From: Pseudomonadaceae bacterium
GTDB lineage: Bacteria; Pseudomonadota; Alphaproteobacteria; UBA2136; UBA6156
Length of the DNA stretch: 64,000 bases
Assembly: GCA_024236095.1 (NCBI GenBank)
Contig: JACKLD010000012.1
Span: 1-64,000, forward strand
Direction: 5' to 3'
In this document: in pieces, positions 8,009 to 16,332 of the stretch
Layout: every line of letters begins with the position of its first letter
Numbering within the stretch: the stretch's first letter is position 1
Translations under genes and position numbers: made by a program
The notes under the pieces: model-generated
Database searches by the model: none
Seen by the model: only the letters and a program-made list of their open reading frames with translations
What the model was told of the DNA's origin: nothing

Positions 8009-8640
8009 CCGAGCTGTGCAATCCGTTCCTGATTACCGTGACCGGCCCGTCCGGAACGGGCAAGGACTCTGTTATCAACGCCCTGTGCAAGCATGACGGG
8101 CACATTTGCCGTTATGCCAGTTGTACCACCCGTACCATGCGTGATGGCGAGCAAGAGGGGATTGATTACTATTATGTAAGCCATGAGGAGTTTGCCTCTC
8201 GGGTAGCCAGCGGCGATATCGTTGAGCACTCACATCATTACGGCAACATGTACGGCAACATCCTGGCGCCAGTGAAGGCCATTTTGGAGGTGGGAAACAA
8301 TCCGATCAAGGATATCACGGTATCCGGCGCCAAGGCTTACGATAAGATTCTGCCCGGACAGGTGTTCAAGATTGCCCTTTTGCCACCCAGTCGTGAGCGC
8401 CTGTTTGCCCGCTTGACCAAGCGCAACCCCAACCTGAGCGATGAAGGAAAGGCACGTTTCAAGCTGATTGCCGATGATTTGGAACATCTGCACGATCCGT
8501 CCTATACCTTCACCAATCCCGACATGAAGGGCAGCAAGCTGACCGAGTACGATGCGGTTTTTGTGAACGATGACCTTGAGGTAACCGTGTACGCCATTGC
8601 GAAACGTATTGAAGAAGAACGGGCGAAGCGCGGCGCATGA
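8005..8640 (+). CDS. gmk: Guanylate kinase-like protein with atypical P-loop
   Basis: 211 residues, the size of Gmk (GMP + ATP to GDP + ADP). Family features: a P-loop region at 14-21, a TTR-x-MRDGE block for GMP binding, DYYYVSHEEF, an EH-x5-GNMYG block and a C-terminal lid. Its position after mltG fits gmk in related genomes, though yicC is missing. Oddities: the P-loop reads GPSGTGKD, with Asp where Ser or Thr normally binds Mg, and the usual DIDVQG is replaced by ITVSGA. The GKD form recalls PhnN (ribose 1,5-bisphosphokinase), but the GMP-site motifs argue for guanylate kinase. The start at 8005 overlaps the mltG stop. Confidence 0.72.
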   Translation: MTELCNPFLITVTGPSGTGKDSVINALCKHDGHICRYASCTTRTMRDGEQEGIDYYYVSHEEFASRVASGDIVEHSHHYGNMYGNILAPVKAILEVGNNPIKDITVSGAKAYDKILPGQVFKIALLPPSRERLFARLTKRNPNLSDEGKARFKLIADDLEHLHDPSYTFTNPDMKGSKLTEYDAVFVNDDLEVTVYAIAKRIEEERAKRGA

Positions 8641-9098
8641 AGAAGCTTCTTGCCATGGTTGTGGTGCTGGCGCTGGGCGCCTGCACCGGGCCGTGGCAGT
8701 TGCCGGTGGCGGGGATGCAGGGCTGTCCGGCCGAGGCGGTGCAGCAGGCGCAATGGGTGCACAACAACCTGCCCCGCGTGCAACTGGGTGGCAGCCGCCA
8801 GCAGGCCATCGCGGTGGTGGGATTGCCTGCCAAGGTGGAGAGTTTTCTGTTGAGCGACAACAGCGCCATTGACGTGTTTTACTACCATACGCCGGAGACG
8901 GCTTGCCGCAGCGGCGGGGCTGGGCTGTTGCCGCTGGTGTTCCAGAACGACAAGCTGCTGGGCTACGGCCAGAATTACTATCACAGCGTGGTGGTGCCCA
9001 ATTTGCGTCAGCCGTTGGGCATGCCGTTGGCGCGCCAGCTGCCGAATGTGGCACCTTCCACCGATGCCACCCTTGGCCGTGGCCAGCCGTTGCGGTAA
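8637..9098 (+). CDS. Putative lipoprotein, SmpA/BamE-like
   Basis: 153 residues with a lipoprotein signal, lipobox ALGAC (Cys16). The mature part contains LGGSRQQAIAVVGLPAKVE followed by VFYYHTP and LVFQNDKLLGYGQNYY. That layout (a GxSxxQA helix, then strands ending in a 'variable F-N-D-K-L-x-G-x-G' hairpin) resembles the SmpA/OmlA (BamE) and related small lipoprotein folds. A role in outer-membrane assembly is possible but not shown. Its ATG overlaps the gmk stop (ATGA), so it is cotranslated with mltG-gmk. fabG follows after 31 bp. Confidence 0.65.
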   Translation: MKKLLAMVVVLALGACTGPWQLPVAGMQGCPAEAVQQAQWVHNNLPRVQLGGSRQQAIAVVGLPAKVESFLLSDNSAIDVFYYHTPETACRSGGAGLLPLVFQNDKLLGYGQNYYHSVVVPNLRQPLGMPLARQLPNVAPSTDATLGRGQPLR

Positions 9099-9129
9099 AC
9101 AGTCAACACAAGAGAGAAAGACGCCCGCC

Positions 9130-9855
9130 ATGACCTTTGCCAACCTTTCCGGCCTGACGGCCTTGGTGACCGGCGGCAGCCGTGGCATCGGCCGCGCCAT
9201 CGCCGCACAGTTGCGGGCCAACGGCGCCGAGGTGGTCATCCACGGCACCAATGCCGCCAAGCTGGACGAAGTGGCGGGCGAGTTGGGCGGCGCGCGCACC
9301 ATCGTGGCCGATTTGTTCGACCCCGCCAGCATCGAGAAGATTGCCGCGCAGGCGGGCGAGGTGGATATTCTGATCAACAATGCGGGGATTACGCGGGATG
9401 CGCTGTTTTTGCGCCAAAAGCCCGAACAGTGGGACGAGGTGCTGACCGTCAACCTGACCCGTGTGGTGGCGCTGACCCGTGCGCTGTACCCGGCGATGGC
9501 CAAGCAAGGCTTTGGGCGGATCGTGAATGTGACCAGCATCATCGCCCACACCGGCAACGTGGGGCAAACCAACTACGCCACCGCCAAGGCGGCGCTGACC
9601 GGCTTCACCAAAAGCCTCGCCAAGGAAACCGCCCGCAAGGGGGTGACGGTCAACGCCGTGGCGCCCGGGTTCATTGCCACCGACATGACCGATACGTTGC
9701 CTGAAGCCATCCGCGAAAACATCATGAAGTCCATCCCCGCCCAGCGCTTTGGCGAAACCGCCGACATCGCCGCCGCCGTAGCCTTTCTGGCCAGCCGCGA
9801 GGCGGGCTACATCACCGGCAGTACCGTGCATGTGAACGGGGGCTTGTATGTATAA
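9130..9855 (+). CDS. fabG: 3-oxoacyl-ACP reductase FabG
   Basis: 241 residues, a classical short-chain dehydrogenase. The NADPH motif TGGSRGIG is at 14-21, NNAG in the middle, and the catalytic Ser136, Tyr149 and Lys153 fit the S-x12-Y-x3-K spacing. The C-terminus GSTVHVNGGLYV is typical of FabG. It reduces 3-oxoacyl-ACP in fatty-acid elongation. The start was chosen at 9130 behind AAGAGAGAAAG. In many bacteria fabD-fabG-acpP-fabF are contiguous; here fabG is 2.6 kb from acpP-fabF and fabD is 25 kb away. Confidence 0.94.
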   Translation: MTFANLSGLTALVTGGSRGIGRAIAAQLRANGAEVVIHGTNAAKLDEVAGELGGARTIVADLFDPASIEKIAAQAGEVDILINNAGITRDALFLRQKPEQWDEVLTVNLTRVVALTRALYPAMAKQGFGRIVNVTSIIAHTGNVGQTNYATAKAALTGFTKSLAKETARKGVTVNAVAPGFIATDMTDTLPEAIRENIMKSIPAQRFGETADIAAAVAFLASREAGYITGSTVHVNGGLYV

Positions 9856-9877
9856 GCCGGTGCCCTATCTCTAAGGC

Positions 9878-10222
9878 ATGACGCAATTCGGTTTTTTGAG
9901 TTTTCCCCGTTCTGCCGAAGCAGACACGGAGCCACGTTTGCCTGCTATGGGTTTTATGCAGCCCGCAGTCCCTCCGCTTGAAACCCTGCGCCTGAGCCAT
10001 ATGGAAAGCGGGCTTTACCCCATACTGGCACAGTGGGCAGGGCAACATGCGGGGCGCGAGATTGGTGTGGCACAAATCGCCCATATCATGCGCGCGCACA
10101 TGGAGCGTTGCGGTTATGTTTCGATGGCTCAGTTGATGACGGAGATGCGCAAATCTCCCGAAAAAACCCGCGGTGTGTTGGAGGTTCTCGGTAGAGAGCT
10201 GACGCCGGGGGGACAGGGTTAG
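9878..10222 (+). CDS. Hypothetical protein downstream of fabG
   Basis: I do not recognise this protein. It has 114 residues, probably soluble, with a mainly helical C-terminal half (residues about 38-108). The ATG follows a weak TAAGG. It is 22 bp after fabG and may be cotranscribed with it. Its TAG stop interleaves with the purF TAA on the other strand in a TTAG tetranucleotide. That kind of tight junction is seen for two other gene pairs here and supports a real gene. Confidence 0.6.
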   Translation: MTQFGFLSFPRSAEADTEPRLPAMGFMQPAVPPLETLRLSHMESGLYPILAQWAGQHAGREIGVAQIAHIMRAHMERCGYVSMAQLMTEMRKSPEKTRGVLEVLGRELTPGGQG

Positions 10223-11661
10223 CGCGCGGTGCGTTCGCTTTGATGATGGCACTCCATATCGGTCAGCGGAGTAGGATAGGCACCGGTAAAAACGTGGTCG
10301 GAAAATTGGGGGCGTTCGGCATCGCGCCCCGAGTAGCCCACTGCGCGGTAAATGCCCTCAACTGAGATAAAGTGCAGGTGGTCGGCGCCGATGTAGTCGC
10401 GAAGTGCCTCATGTTCCATACGCGAGGCCAGAAGCTCACGGCTGGTAGCTAGGTCAATGCCGTAGTAGTCGGGGTATAAAACCCGGGGAGAGGCCAACAA
10501 CAGGCTGACTTCCCGGGCGCCCATGGAACGCAGGTAGTCGACCACCTGTTTGCTGGTGGTGCCCCGCACCAAGCTGTCATCGATAGCCAGCACGTGTTTG
10601 CCCGCCACCGCATCGCGGTTGACGGTGAGCTTTTGGCGGACCTTGTTGCTGCGGCCGTTGGTATCCGGGTCGATAAAGGTGCGCCCGACATAGTGTTTGC
10701 GGCGCATGCCGAACTCCAACGGAATACCGCTGGCTTGTGCGTAGCCTAGCGCCGCATCCATGCCGGAATCCGGCACGCCGACGATCACATCCGGTTGCAG
10801 GTCTCGGGTTTCAAGGTAAAGCTGTTCGCCCATGCGTTTCCGCCAGTGGCCGTAGGTGTGGCCGTTGTACATGGAGTCGGGGTGGGCAAAGTACACTGCC
10901 TCAAACAGACAAGGGCGTGGTGGCTGCTGATCGAGGGTAAAGAGGGTGCTGGTGAGGTCTTTCCCTTGAATTGTCACCAGCTCGCCATTCTTGATTTCGC
11001 GGACAAAACTGGCGTCCATGGCATCCAGAGCAATGGTCTCGCTGGCGAGCACGTAATGGCCGTCATCGCGTTGTCCCAATACCAGCGGGCGAATACCCTT
11101 GGCATCGCGTGCACCATAAAGCCGGCCGCCATCATCCATGGCGACGATGGCAAAGGCGCCTTCCACCTGACGGCAGGCGTAGGCCAGGCGCAGATCCATG
11201 CCGGAGCACGGCGCAGTGCGCGCCAGATGCATGAACAGCTCGCTGTCGGAATCAGACTGGAAAACGGCGCCTTCCGCCTCCAGCTTGGGACGCATCGCTT
11301 GATTGTTGGTGAGATTGCCGTTGTGGGCCAGACACAGTTGTCCGTCGCGTGTGACGATACTGAAAGGTTGGATGCTGCGCTTCTCGTAGGTGTTATCTCC
11401 TGTCGATTTGGCGGTAGAATAGCGGTTGTGCGCGATGCCCATGAAGCCGTGCAGGCGCTGAAGCGCAGGGCGGGGCGCCCCGTCATCATCAAGGGCGAAG
11501 TTCTTTCCTACCAAACCTTCATGGCGCTCGCGGTGGATGTAGGAGCCGTCGAATACGCCAATGCCTGCTGCCTCTTGTCCTCTGTGTTGTAGGGCGTTCA
11601 GGCCCAAGACCAGCTTGGCAGCGGCCCGCTCATGCCCTGAAATGCCCACAACTCCACACAT
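10219..11661 (-). CDS. purF: Amidophosphoribosyltransferase (purine synthesis step 1)
   Basis: 480 residues. It transfers glutamine amide nitrogen to PRPP, giving phosphoribosylamine. The N-terminal Ntn-hydrolase glutaminase begins directly with Met-Cys (MCGVVGISGH), so Cys2 is the nucleophile and there is no propeptide. LQHRGQEAAGI and HNGNLTN are glutaminase-site motifs. The C-terminal PRTase domain has the PRPP loop VLAIDDSLVRGTT. It belongs to the class without the long propeptide. It converges with the 9878 gene. Confidence 0.97.
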   Translation of the reverse strand: MCGVVGISGHERAAAKLVLGLNALQHRGQEAAGIGVFDGSYIHRERHEGLVGKNFALDDDGAPRPALQRLHGFMGIAHNRYSTAKSTGDNTYEKRSIQPFSIVTRDGQLCLAHNGNLTNNQAMRPKLEAEGAVFQSDSDSELFMHLARTAPCSGMDLRLAYACRQVEGAFAIVAMDDGGRLYGARDAKGIRPLVLGQRDDGHYVLASETIALDAMDASFVREIKNGELVTIQGKDLTSTLFTLDQQPPRPCLFEAVYFAHPDSMYNGHTYGHWRKRMGEQLYLETRDLQPDVIVGVPDSGMDAALGYAQASGIPLEFGMRRKHYVGRTFIDPDTNGRSNKVRQKLTVNRDAVAGKHVLAIDDSLVRGTTSKQVVDYLRSMGAREVSLLLASPRVLYPDYYGIDLATSRELLASRMEHEALRDYIGADHLHFISVEGIYRAVGYSGRDAERPQFSDHVFTGAYPTPLTDMECHHQSERTAR

Positions 11662-11764
11662 GGCCGCACCCTACTCAAAAGCGGAGGGAATGAATACAGG
11701 TTGCCTGTTAAATAGGCACGTCTTTGCACTGGCCAGACAGGAGGCTTGCAGGTACGGTGCAGGG

Positions 11765-12448
11765 ATGAACCTGACGATTACCGCTGAAGACGGTCACCGG
11801 TTGCCCGTTTACGAGGCTAAGCCCGCAGGCGAGGTGCGGGGTGGGGTGGTGTTGTTCCATGAGGCCTTTGGCGTGACGCCGCATATTCAACAGATGGCCG
11901 ACTGGCTGGCAGGCGAGAGGTACCACGTATTGGCACCTGAAATGCTGGCGCGTGCAGTGGCCAAGGCGGAAGATCGGGCGTTGTCTTACAATAAGGAGGG
12001 CCTTGAAGCGGGGCGGCGCGCCATCATCGCCACCCCGCGCGAGAAATGGATGGCCGATGCCGCCGCTTGCGTTGCCCATTTGCAGGGCAAGGGTCTGAAG
12101 GCGGCCACGCTGGGCTATTGTTGGGGCGGCAGTTTGGCCTACATGACTGCCTGCACCGTGCCCAACGTGGCCTGTGCCGACTGCTACTACGGCGGCATGC
12201 TGGCCGATTTGGTGGCAATGATGCAGCCTGCCTGCCCCGTACAGTTCCATTTGGCGGTGCATGACCGCTATATTCCGCTGGCGCAGGCGGAAGGCGCCAT
12301 CAAAGTCCATCTGCCGCAAGCGTCGCTGCACGTGTACGATGCCGACCACGGCTTCAACCGCACCGGCGGTGCCACCTACAATGACGCCCTTGCGCAACAG
12401 GCCCGTGCGCGCACTTTGGTATTTCTGGCGGAAAACCTTGCAAAATAG
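11765..12448 (+). CDS. Dienelactone hydrolase family protein
   Basis: 227 residues, alpha/beta-hydrolase of the DLH type. The catalytic triad is visible: Cys119 in GYCWGG, Asp167 in VHDRY and His195 in DADHGFNR. HEAFGVTPHI near residue 35 is the usual oxyanion-region motif. DLH enzymes open dienelactones in aromatic degradation, but many chromosomal copies have unknown substrates, and no aromatic pathway is near. The start is at 11765 (MNLTITAEDG); frames reaching further upstream would run into the purF promoter region. Confidence 0.88.
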   Translation: MNLTITAEDGHRLPVYEAKPAGEVRGGVVLFHEAFGVTPHIQQMADWLAGERYHVLAPEMLARAVAKAEDRALSYNKEGLEAGRRAIIATPREKWMADAAACVAHLQGKGLKAATLGYCWGGSLAYMTACTVPNVACADCYYGGMLADLVAMMQPACPVQFHLAVHDRYIPLAQAEGAIKVHLPQASLHVYDADHGFNRTGGATYNDALAQQARARTLVFLAENLAK

Positions 12449-12510
12449 ATGTATTGCCATGCCCGCCGCAATCGTGTAACCAATTCCCACCCTGAACAAA
12501 GGAGAATGAA

Positions 12511-12750
12511 ATGAGCGATGTCGCTGCCCGTGTGAAAGAACTGATTGCCGAGAATCTGGGCGTGGATGCAAGCAAGGTGGTGGAAAGCGCCAGCTTTGTG
12601 GATGATTTGGGTGCCGACAGTCTCGACACCGTGGAGCTGGTGATGGCCTTGGAAGAGGAATTCGGTATTGAAATTTCCGATGCCGACGCCGAGAAAATTA
12701 CCACGGTGAAGGCCGCGATCGAGTACGTTGAAGAGGCCGCAGGCGAGTAA
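12511..12750 (+). CDS. acpP: Acyl carrier protein
   Basis: 79 residues, acidic, with the phosphopantetheine site DSL at Ser37 (LGADSLDTVELVMALEEEF). It carries growing acyl chains in fatty-acid and lipid A synthesis and is primed by AcpS (28392). A strong AAAGGAG ribosome site lies 8 nt upstream. It is followed by a strong terminator, so acpP can be expressed far above fabF. Confidence 0.98.
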   Translation: MSDVAARVKELIAENLGVDASKVVESASFVDDLGADSLDTVELVMALEEEFGIEISDADAEKITTVKAAIEYVEEAAGE

Positions 12751-12770
12751 TCCTGTAAAGTTTGAACAAC

Positions 12771-12795
12771 AAAAAGCCCGCTGGTCGGGCTTTTT
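12771..12795 (+). terminator. Rho-independent terminator after acpP
   Basis: AAAAAGCCCG (12771-12780) pairs with CGGGCTTTTT (12786-12795) around CTGGT, a 10-bp perfect stem ending in a T run. It partly separates acpP from fabF, which starts 22 bp later. Confidence 0.88.
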
Positions 12796-12816
12796 GTTTG
12801 GTGTTAGGGTGGGCGC

Positions 12817-14070
12817 ATGAAATCACACCGTCGCGTTGCCGTTACCGGTATGGGCATGCTCTCTCCTTTGGGGCATGATGTCGAAAGCAGCTGGAAAGCC
12901 CTGTTGGCGGGAGAAACCGGTGTTGTCCGTATCAGCCGCTTTGATGCCGCCGCCTACCGCTGCCAAGTGGCTGCCGAGGTGAGGGGCTTTGAAGCCACCG
13001 AAGCCACCACCGGCATGGATGCCAAAGAGCTGGCCACCTGCGACCGCTTTACCCATTACGGCCTTGCTGCCGCCTGTCAGGCGATGGCGCAGGCGGGGCT
13101 GGCCGGATTGAAAGAGGCCCCTGCGGCCCTGCGTGAGCGGGTGGGGGTGTTGATGTCGTCGGGCATCGGCGGGCTGGAAACTCTTGTGGAAGCCCAACAC
13201 AAGCTGGATGCCGATGGCCCGCGTCGCGTGCCGCCCCGCGCCATGGAGAAAATGCTCATCAACCTGATGGCCGGGCAGATTTCCAAACTATACGGTGCCT
13301 TGGGCCCCAACTACGGCATTGTCTCGGCCTGTGCCAGCAGCGCCCATGCCATTGGCACGGCGATGGAGAAAATCCGGATGGGCCGCGCCGACATCGTGTT
13401 GGCGGGCGGCGCCGAGGCCAGCATCACCCCCGTGGGGGTGGCCAGCTTTGCCAGCATGCGGGCGTTGTCGTCCGGCTTCAACGAGACGCCGGAGCAGGCC
13501 AGCCGCCCGTTCAGCCAAACCCGCGACGGCTTTGTGATGGGCGAAGGTGCCGCAGCCTTGGTGCTGGAGGCCGAAGACCATGCTCGCGCGCGCGGTGCCA
13601 CCATTTTGGGCTATGTCGACGGCTATGGCGAAACCTCGGATGCCTTTCATAACACCACCCCCAGCGGCGAGGGCGCCAACCGCGCCATGCGGCTGGCCGT
13701 GGCCGATGCGGGGCTGGATGTGGCCGATATTGCCTATATCAACCCCCATGCCACCAGCACGCCGGCTGGCGATGAGGCGGAGGCGCGGGAAATCGGCAAT
13801 GTGTTTGGGGCCGAGGTGCCCGTGGGCGCCACCAAGGGCGCCACGGGGCACCTGCTGGGTGCGGCAGGTGCGGTGGAGGCGGTGTTTACCCTGCTGGCGC
13901 TGCGCGATGGTATGGCGCCCCCCAACCGTAATCTGACCGACCCGATTGAGGCCGCTATCGCCATGGTGGGGCCCAAGGCCGTGCCGTTACGGGAGGGGGC
14001 TGGCTCCGCATTGTCCAACAGTTTCGGGTTTGGCGGGACGAATGCAAGTTTGGTGATAAGCAGGGCCTAA
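12817..14070 (+). CDS. fabF: 3-oxoacyl-ACP synthase II (FabF)
   Basis: 417 residues, thiolase-fold condensing enzyme. The catalytic Cys172 is in SACASSAH, His311 in NPHATSTPAGD and His345 in GATGHLLGAAG. The Cys-His-His triad distinguishes KAS I/II from FabH. It condenses malonyl-ACP with acyl-ACP during elongation. The N-terminus RRVAVTGMGMLSPLG is typical. It follows acpP, as usual. Confidence 0.96.
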   Translation: MKSHRRVAVTGMGMLSPLGHDVESSWKALLAGETGVVRISRFDAAAYRCQVAAEVRGFEATEATTGMDAKELATCDRFTHYGLAAACQAMAQAGLAGLKEAPAALRERVGVLMSSGIGGLETLVEAQHKLDADGPRRVPPRAMEKMLINLMAGQISKLYGALGPNYGIVSACASSAHAIGTAMEKIRMGRADIVLAGGAEASITPVGVASFASMRALSSGFNETPEQASRPFSQTRDGFVMGEGAAALVLEAEDHARARGATILGYVDGYGETSDAFHNTTPSGEGANRAMRLAVADAGLDVADIAYINPHATSTPAGDEAEAREIGNVFGAEVPVGATKGATGHLLGAAGAVEAVFTLLALRDGMAPPNRNLTDPIEAAIAMVGPKAVPLREGAGSALSNSFGFGGTNASLVISRA

Positions 14071-14153
14071 GTTGTCAGCAAACCGTAAGGCAGGGGCTGG
14101 CAAGGCGCGGTGGCTTATTGTAATGTCTTCACAAAACAAAGGATGGTTGCCCG

Positions 14154-14999
14154 ATGCGTGCTGTGGTGGTGTTGATGGTGTTGGTGCTGCCGCTGGTAGC
14201 ACAGGCGCAGGTGTTCGGCGGCACCGGCGAGCGGCTGGACCGTCTGGAAAAGCGTCTTTCCGCGCTGGAAGGCCGTGCGCTTCCGGCCAACGGCAATGCA
14301 GGTATGGCCGGTAGCGTGATGGCCGACCTCGAGCAACGCATGCAAGAGCTGGAGCGCGAAAGCAGCCAGATGAACGGCGGGGTGGAGAAGCTCTCCAACG
14401 CGGTGGAGCGTCTGGCCCACCAGATTGAACAATTGGCAAAAGACTTCGACCTTCGTCTGCGCGATTTGGAAGCCGCGCAAGGCGGTGGCAATGTGGTGGC
14501 ACAGAGCAGTCCCGCCGCCAGGGATGACACGCCGCCCGCCGCGCAAGAGGTTGCCGCCCCCGCCAAAAGCGGCTTGGCCGATGCCGCCACGCTGGTGGCG
14601 GTGCCGGATGGGCTTTCGGCGGAAGAGCATTACAACCGCGCCTACGCTTACCTGACCGCCGCCGATTATCCCAACGCCAAGACATGGCTGGAAGCCTTTT
14701 TGAAAGACCACCCGCAAGACAAGCTGGCCGACAACGCCAACTATTGGCTGGGCGAGGTGCATTTGGTGCAGAACGACCCCAAAGGCGCGGTGGTGGCGTT
14801 CAAGAAGGGGCTGGAGGCTTTCCCCAAAGGTGCCAAAGCCCCGGCCAATCTGCTGAAAATGGGCACCGCCCTGCAACAGCTCAAGCAGCCCCAGTTGGCC
14901 CGTGGCGCATGGGAGAAGTTGGTGAAGGATTTTCCCAAGAGTGACGAGGCCGACAAGGCCAAGGCCAATTTGGCGCAGTTGGCGAAAGAGAAGAAGTAG
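14154..14999 (+). CDS. cpoB: CpoB (YbgF), Tol-Pal-associated periplasmic TPR protein
   Basis: 281 residues. A signal peptide (1-18, ending AQA) is followed by an N-terminal coiled coil (about 22-105, with heptad-like LEKRLSALE and MQELERESSQ), an Ala/Pro linker and C-terminal TPR repeats (about 155-275). CpoB coordinates PBP1B with the Tol machine at the septum. It normally lies just after pal in the tol operon; here it stands alone, 13 kb from tolB. In many alphaproteobacteria tilS follows directly; here a dispersed repeat sits between them. Confidence 0.9.
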   Translation: MRAVVVLMVLVLPLVAQAQVFGGTGERLDRLEKRLSALEGRALPANGNAGMAGSVMADLEQRMQELERESSQMNGGVEKLSNAVERLAHQIEQLAKDFDLRLRDLEAAQGGGNVVAQSSPAARDDTPPAAQEVAAPAKSGLADAATLVAVPDGLSAEEHYNRAYAYLTAADYPNAKTWLEAFLKDHPQDKLADNANYWLGEVHLVQNDPKGAVVAFKKGLEAFPKGAKAPANLLKMGTALQQLKQPQLARGAWEKLVKDFPKSDEADKAKANLAQLAKEKK

Positions 15000-15309
15000 G
15001 CGCATGATTGGGCCGTTTCGTTGGTCTGTCGGGGTATGATGGATGTGTTTGCGGATATGGCGATGGAAACAGGAGAAAGCCCGTTCTCCGTCATTGTGAG
15101 GAGCACGCGCCCCGTAGGTGCAGAAGCCGTTGCCGTTTGTCGCGCGCGGGCGCGGCAATCCATGCAGGCCCAGCAAGAAGCTCCGTGCGTTCTGGATGAT
15201 TTTCATGGATTGCTTCGTTGGGCGGCAGGAAACCGTGGTATCTCTCGCGTTGCCTGTGGGCCGCCCGTTCTCGCAATGACGGAGGTTTATGATGCAGTGT
15301 AGGGAGACT
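15000..15309. other. cpoB-tilS intergenic region, mostly a dispersed repeat
   Basis: About 310 bp without a credible gene. It is occupied by repeat copy A (15086-15284). The short open frames inside it follow the repeat's palindromic structure. The tilS ribosome site (AGGGAG) begins at 15301, just past the repeat. Confidence 0.6.
15086..15284 (-). repeat. Dispersed repeat copy A with terminal inverted repeats
   Basis: A 199-bp element bounded by CTCCGTCATTG (15086-15096) and its exact inverse CAATGACGGAG (15274-15284). Its reverse complement aligns along its whole length with copy B at 55563-55760. Shared blocks in order are GGGCGGCCCAC, TGCCGCCCAACGAAGCAAT, GATTGCCGC-CCGCGCGCGA and GGGGCGCGTGCTCCTC-CAATGACG. 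It has no coding capacity, so it resembles a MITE or a proliferating intergenic palindromic repeat. It lies between cpoB and tilS. Confidence 0.85.
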
Positions 15310-16236
15310 ATGAACCCGTTTGCCATGCTTGATAAGGAAGATGGGTGGGCCATCGGTGTCTCTGGCGGGGGGGACAGCGTGGCGTTGCTGCATATGTTGT
15401 TGGCGGAAGGGAAACGGCCGGTTGTGCTGCACTTCAACCACAAATGGAGCAATTGGGGCGACAAGGCCGAGGCGTTTGTGCGGAAGTTGTGTGCCAAGCA
15501 TGGATTGGACTGTGTGGTGGGGCATGGCAAGGGACGCACGGCCACCAACGCGGAGGAGACGGCGCGGAAAGCGCGGTATGCGTTCTTTGCCAAGGAGGTG
15601 GTCAAGCGCGGGTTGGCGGGTGTGATGGTGGCGCATACGCAGGATGATGACGTGGAAGGGTTTTTCATCCGTCTGGCGCGGGGCAGCGCGGTGAAGGGGC
15701 TTTCCGGCATGGCGGCGGATGGCATGGTGGGCGGCGTGCGGGTACTGCGTCCGCTATTGGGACATACGCGCGAGGACTTGCGGGCCTACTTGAAGGAACA
15801 GAATCTGCGTTACCTGAATGACCCCTCCAATATGGGCGATGACACCATGCGCGCGCGCATCCGCAAACTGATGCCAAAACTGGAACAAGCTGGCCTGCAC
15901 CCGCAACACATCGCCGCCAGCATGGCCAGCCTGCAGGCGGCGGATGCGGCGTTGGAACAGGCGGCAGAGGATGTGTGGCGGCAGCATGGTACGTTGGCGG
16001 CGGACAGGGCTTCATGCCCGCTGCAGGTCGTACGCGGGCTGACTGAAGAAGTGGGGGTACGGCTTGTGCTGCGTCTGCTGGCCGAAGCCGGGCAACCGGC
16101 GCCGCTGCCGCGCCGTAGCAAATGTGTGTCGGTTTTGTCGGCGATGCTGCGGCAGGCACGGGGCAAGCAATCCTTGGGCCGCTGTCATGTTGTCTGGGAC
16201 AAGGGCGGCGTTGTTGTCATCTGTGCGAAGCCGTAG
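15310..16236 (+). CDS. tilS: tRNA(Ile)-lysidine synthase
   Basis: 308 residues. The PP-loop SGGGDS (18-23) binds ATP. The enzyme converts C34 of tRNA-Ile(CAU) to lysidine so that it reads AUA. A family-typical TARxARYxFF block and the RARIRKLMP segment are present. The C-terminal part is short compared with the E. coli enzyme, as in many alphaproteobacteria. ATG 15310 has AGGGAG 4 nt upstream. ftsH, which often follows tilS, is absent here. Confidence 0.92.
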   Translation: MNPFAMLDKEDGWAIGVSGGGDSVALLHMLLAEGKRPVVLHFNHKWSNWGDKAEAFVRKLCAKHGLDCVVGHGKGRTATNAEETARKARYAFFAKEVVKRGLAGVMVAHTQDDDVEGFFIRLARGSAVKGLSGMAADGMVGGVRVLRPLLGHTREDLRAYLKEQNLRYLNDPSNMGDDTMRARIRKLMPKLEQAGLHPQHIAASMASLQAADAALEQAAEDVWRQHGTLAADRASCPLQVVRGLTEEVGVRLVLRLLAEAGQPAPLPRRSKCVSVLSAMLRQARGKQSLGRCHVVWDKGGVVVICAKP

Positions 16237-16332
16237 CGCGTCCCATTACCCCCGCCTTACGTACAGTAGGTAGGCGCTGGCCTTTGCGTTAAATGTTGCG
16301 TAAGGTGGCGTGGTTGAAAGAAAGGTTTGCCC

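Noticed and set aside
8005..8640. Considered PhnN (ribose 1,5-bisphosphokinase) because of the GKD P-loop
   Set aside because: The TTR-MRDGE and GNMYG GMP-site motifs and the place after mltG fit guanylate kinase better, and no phosphonate genes are nearby. It stays as an alternative only.
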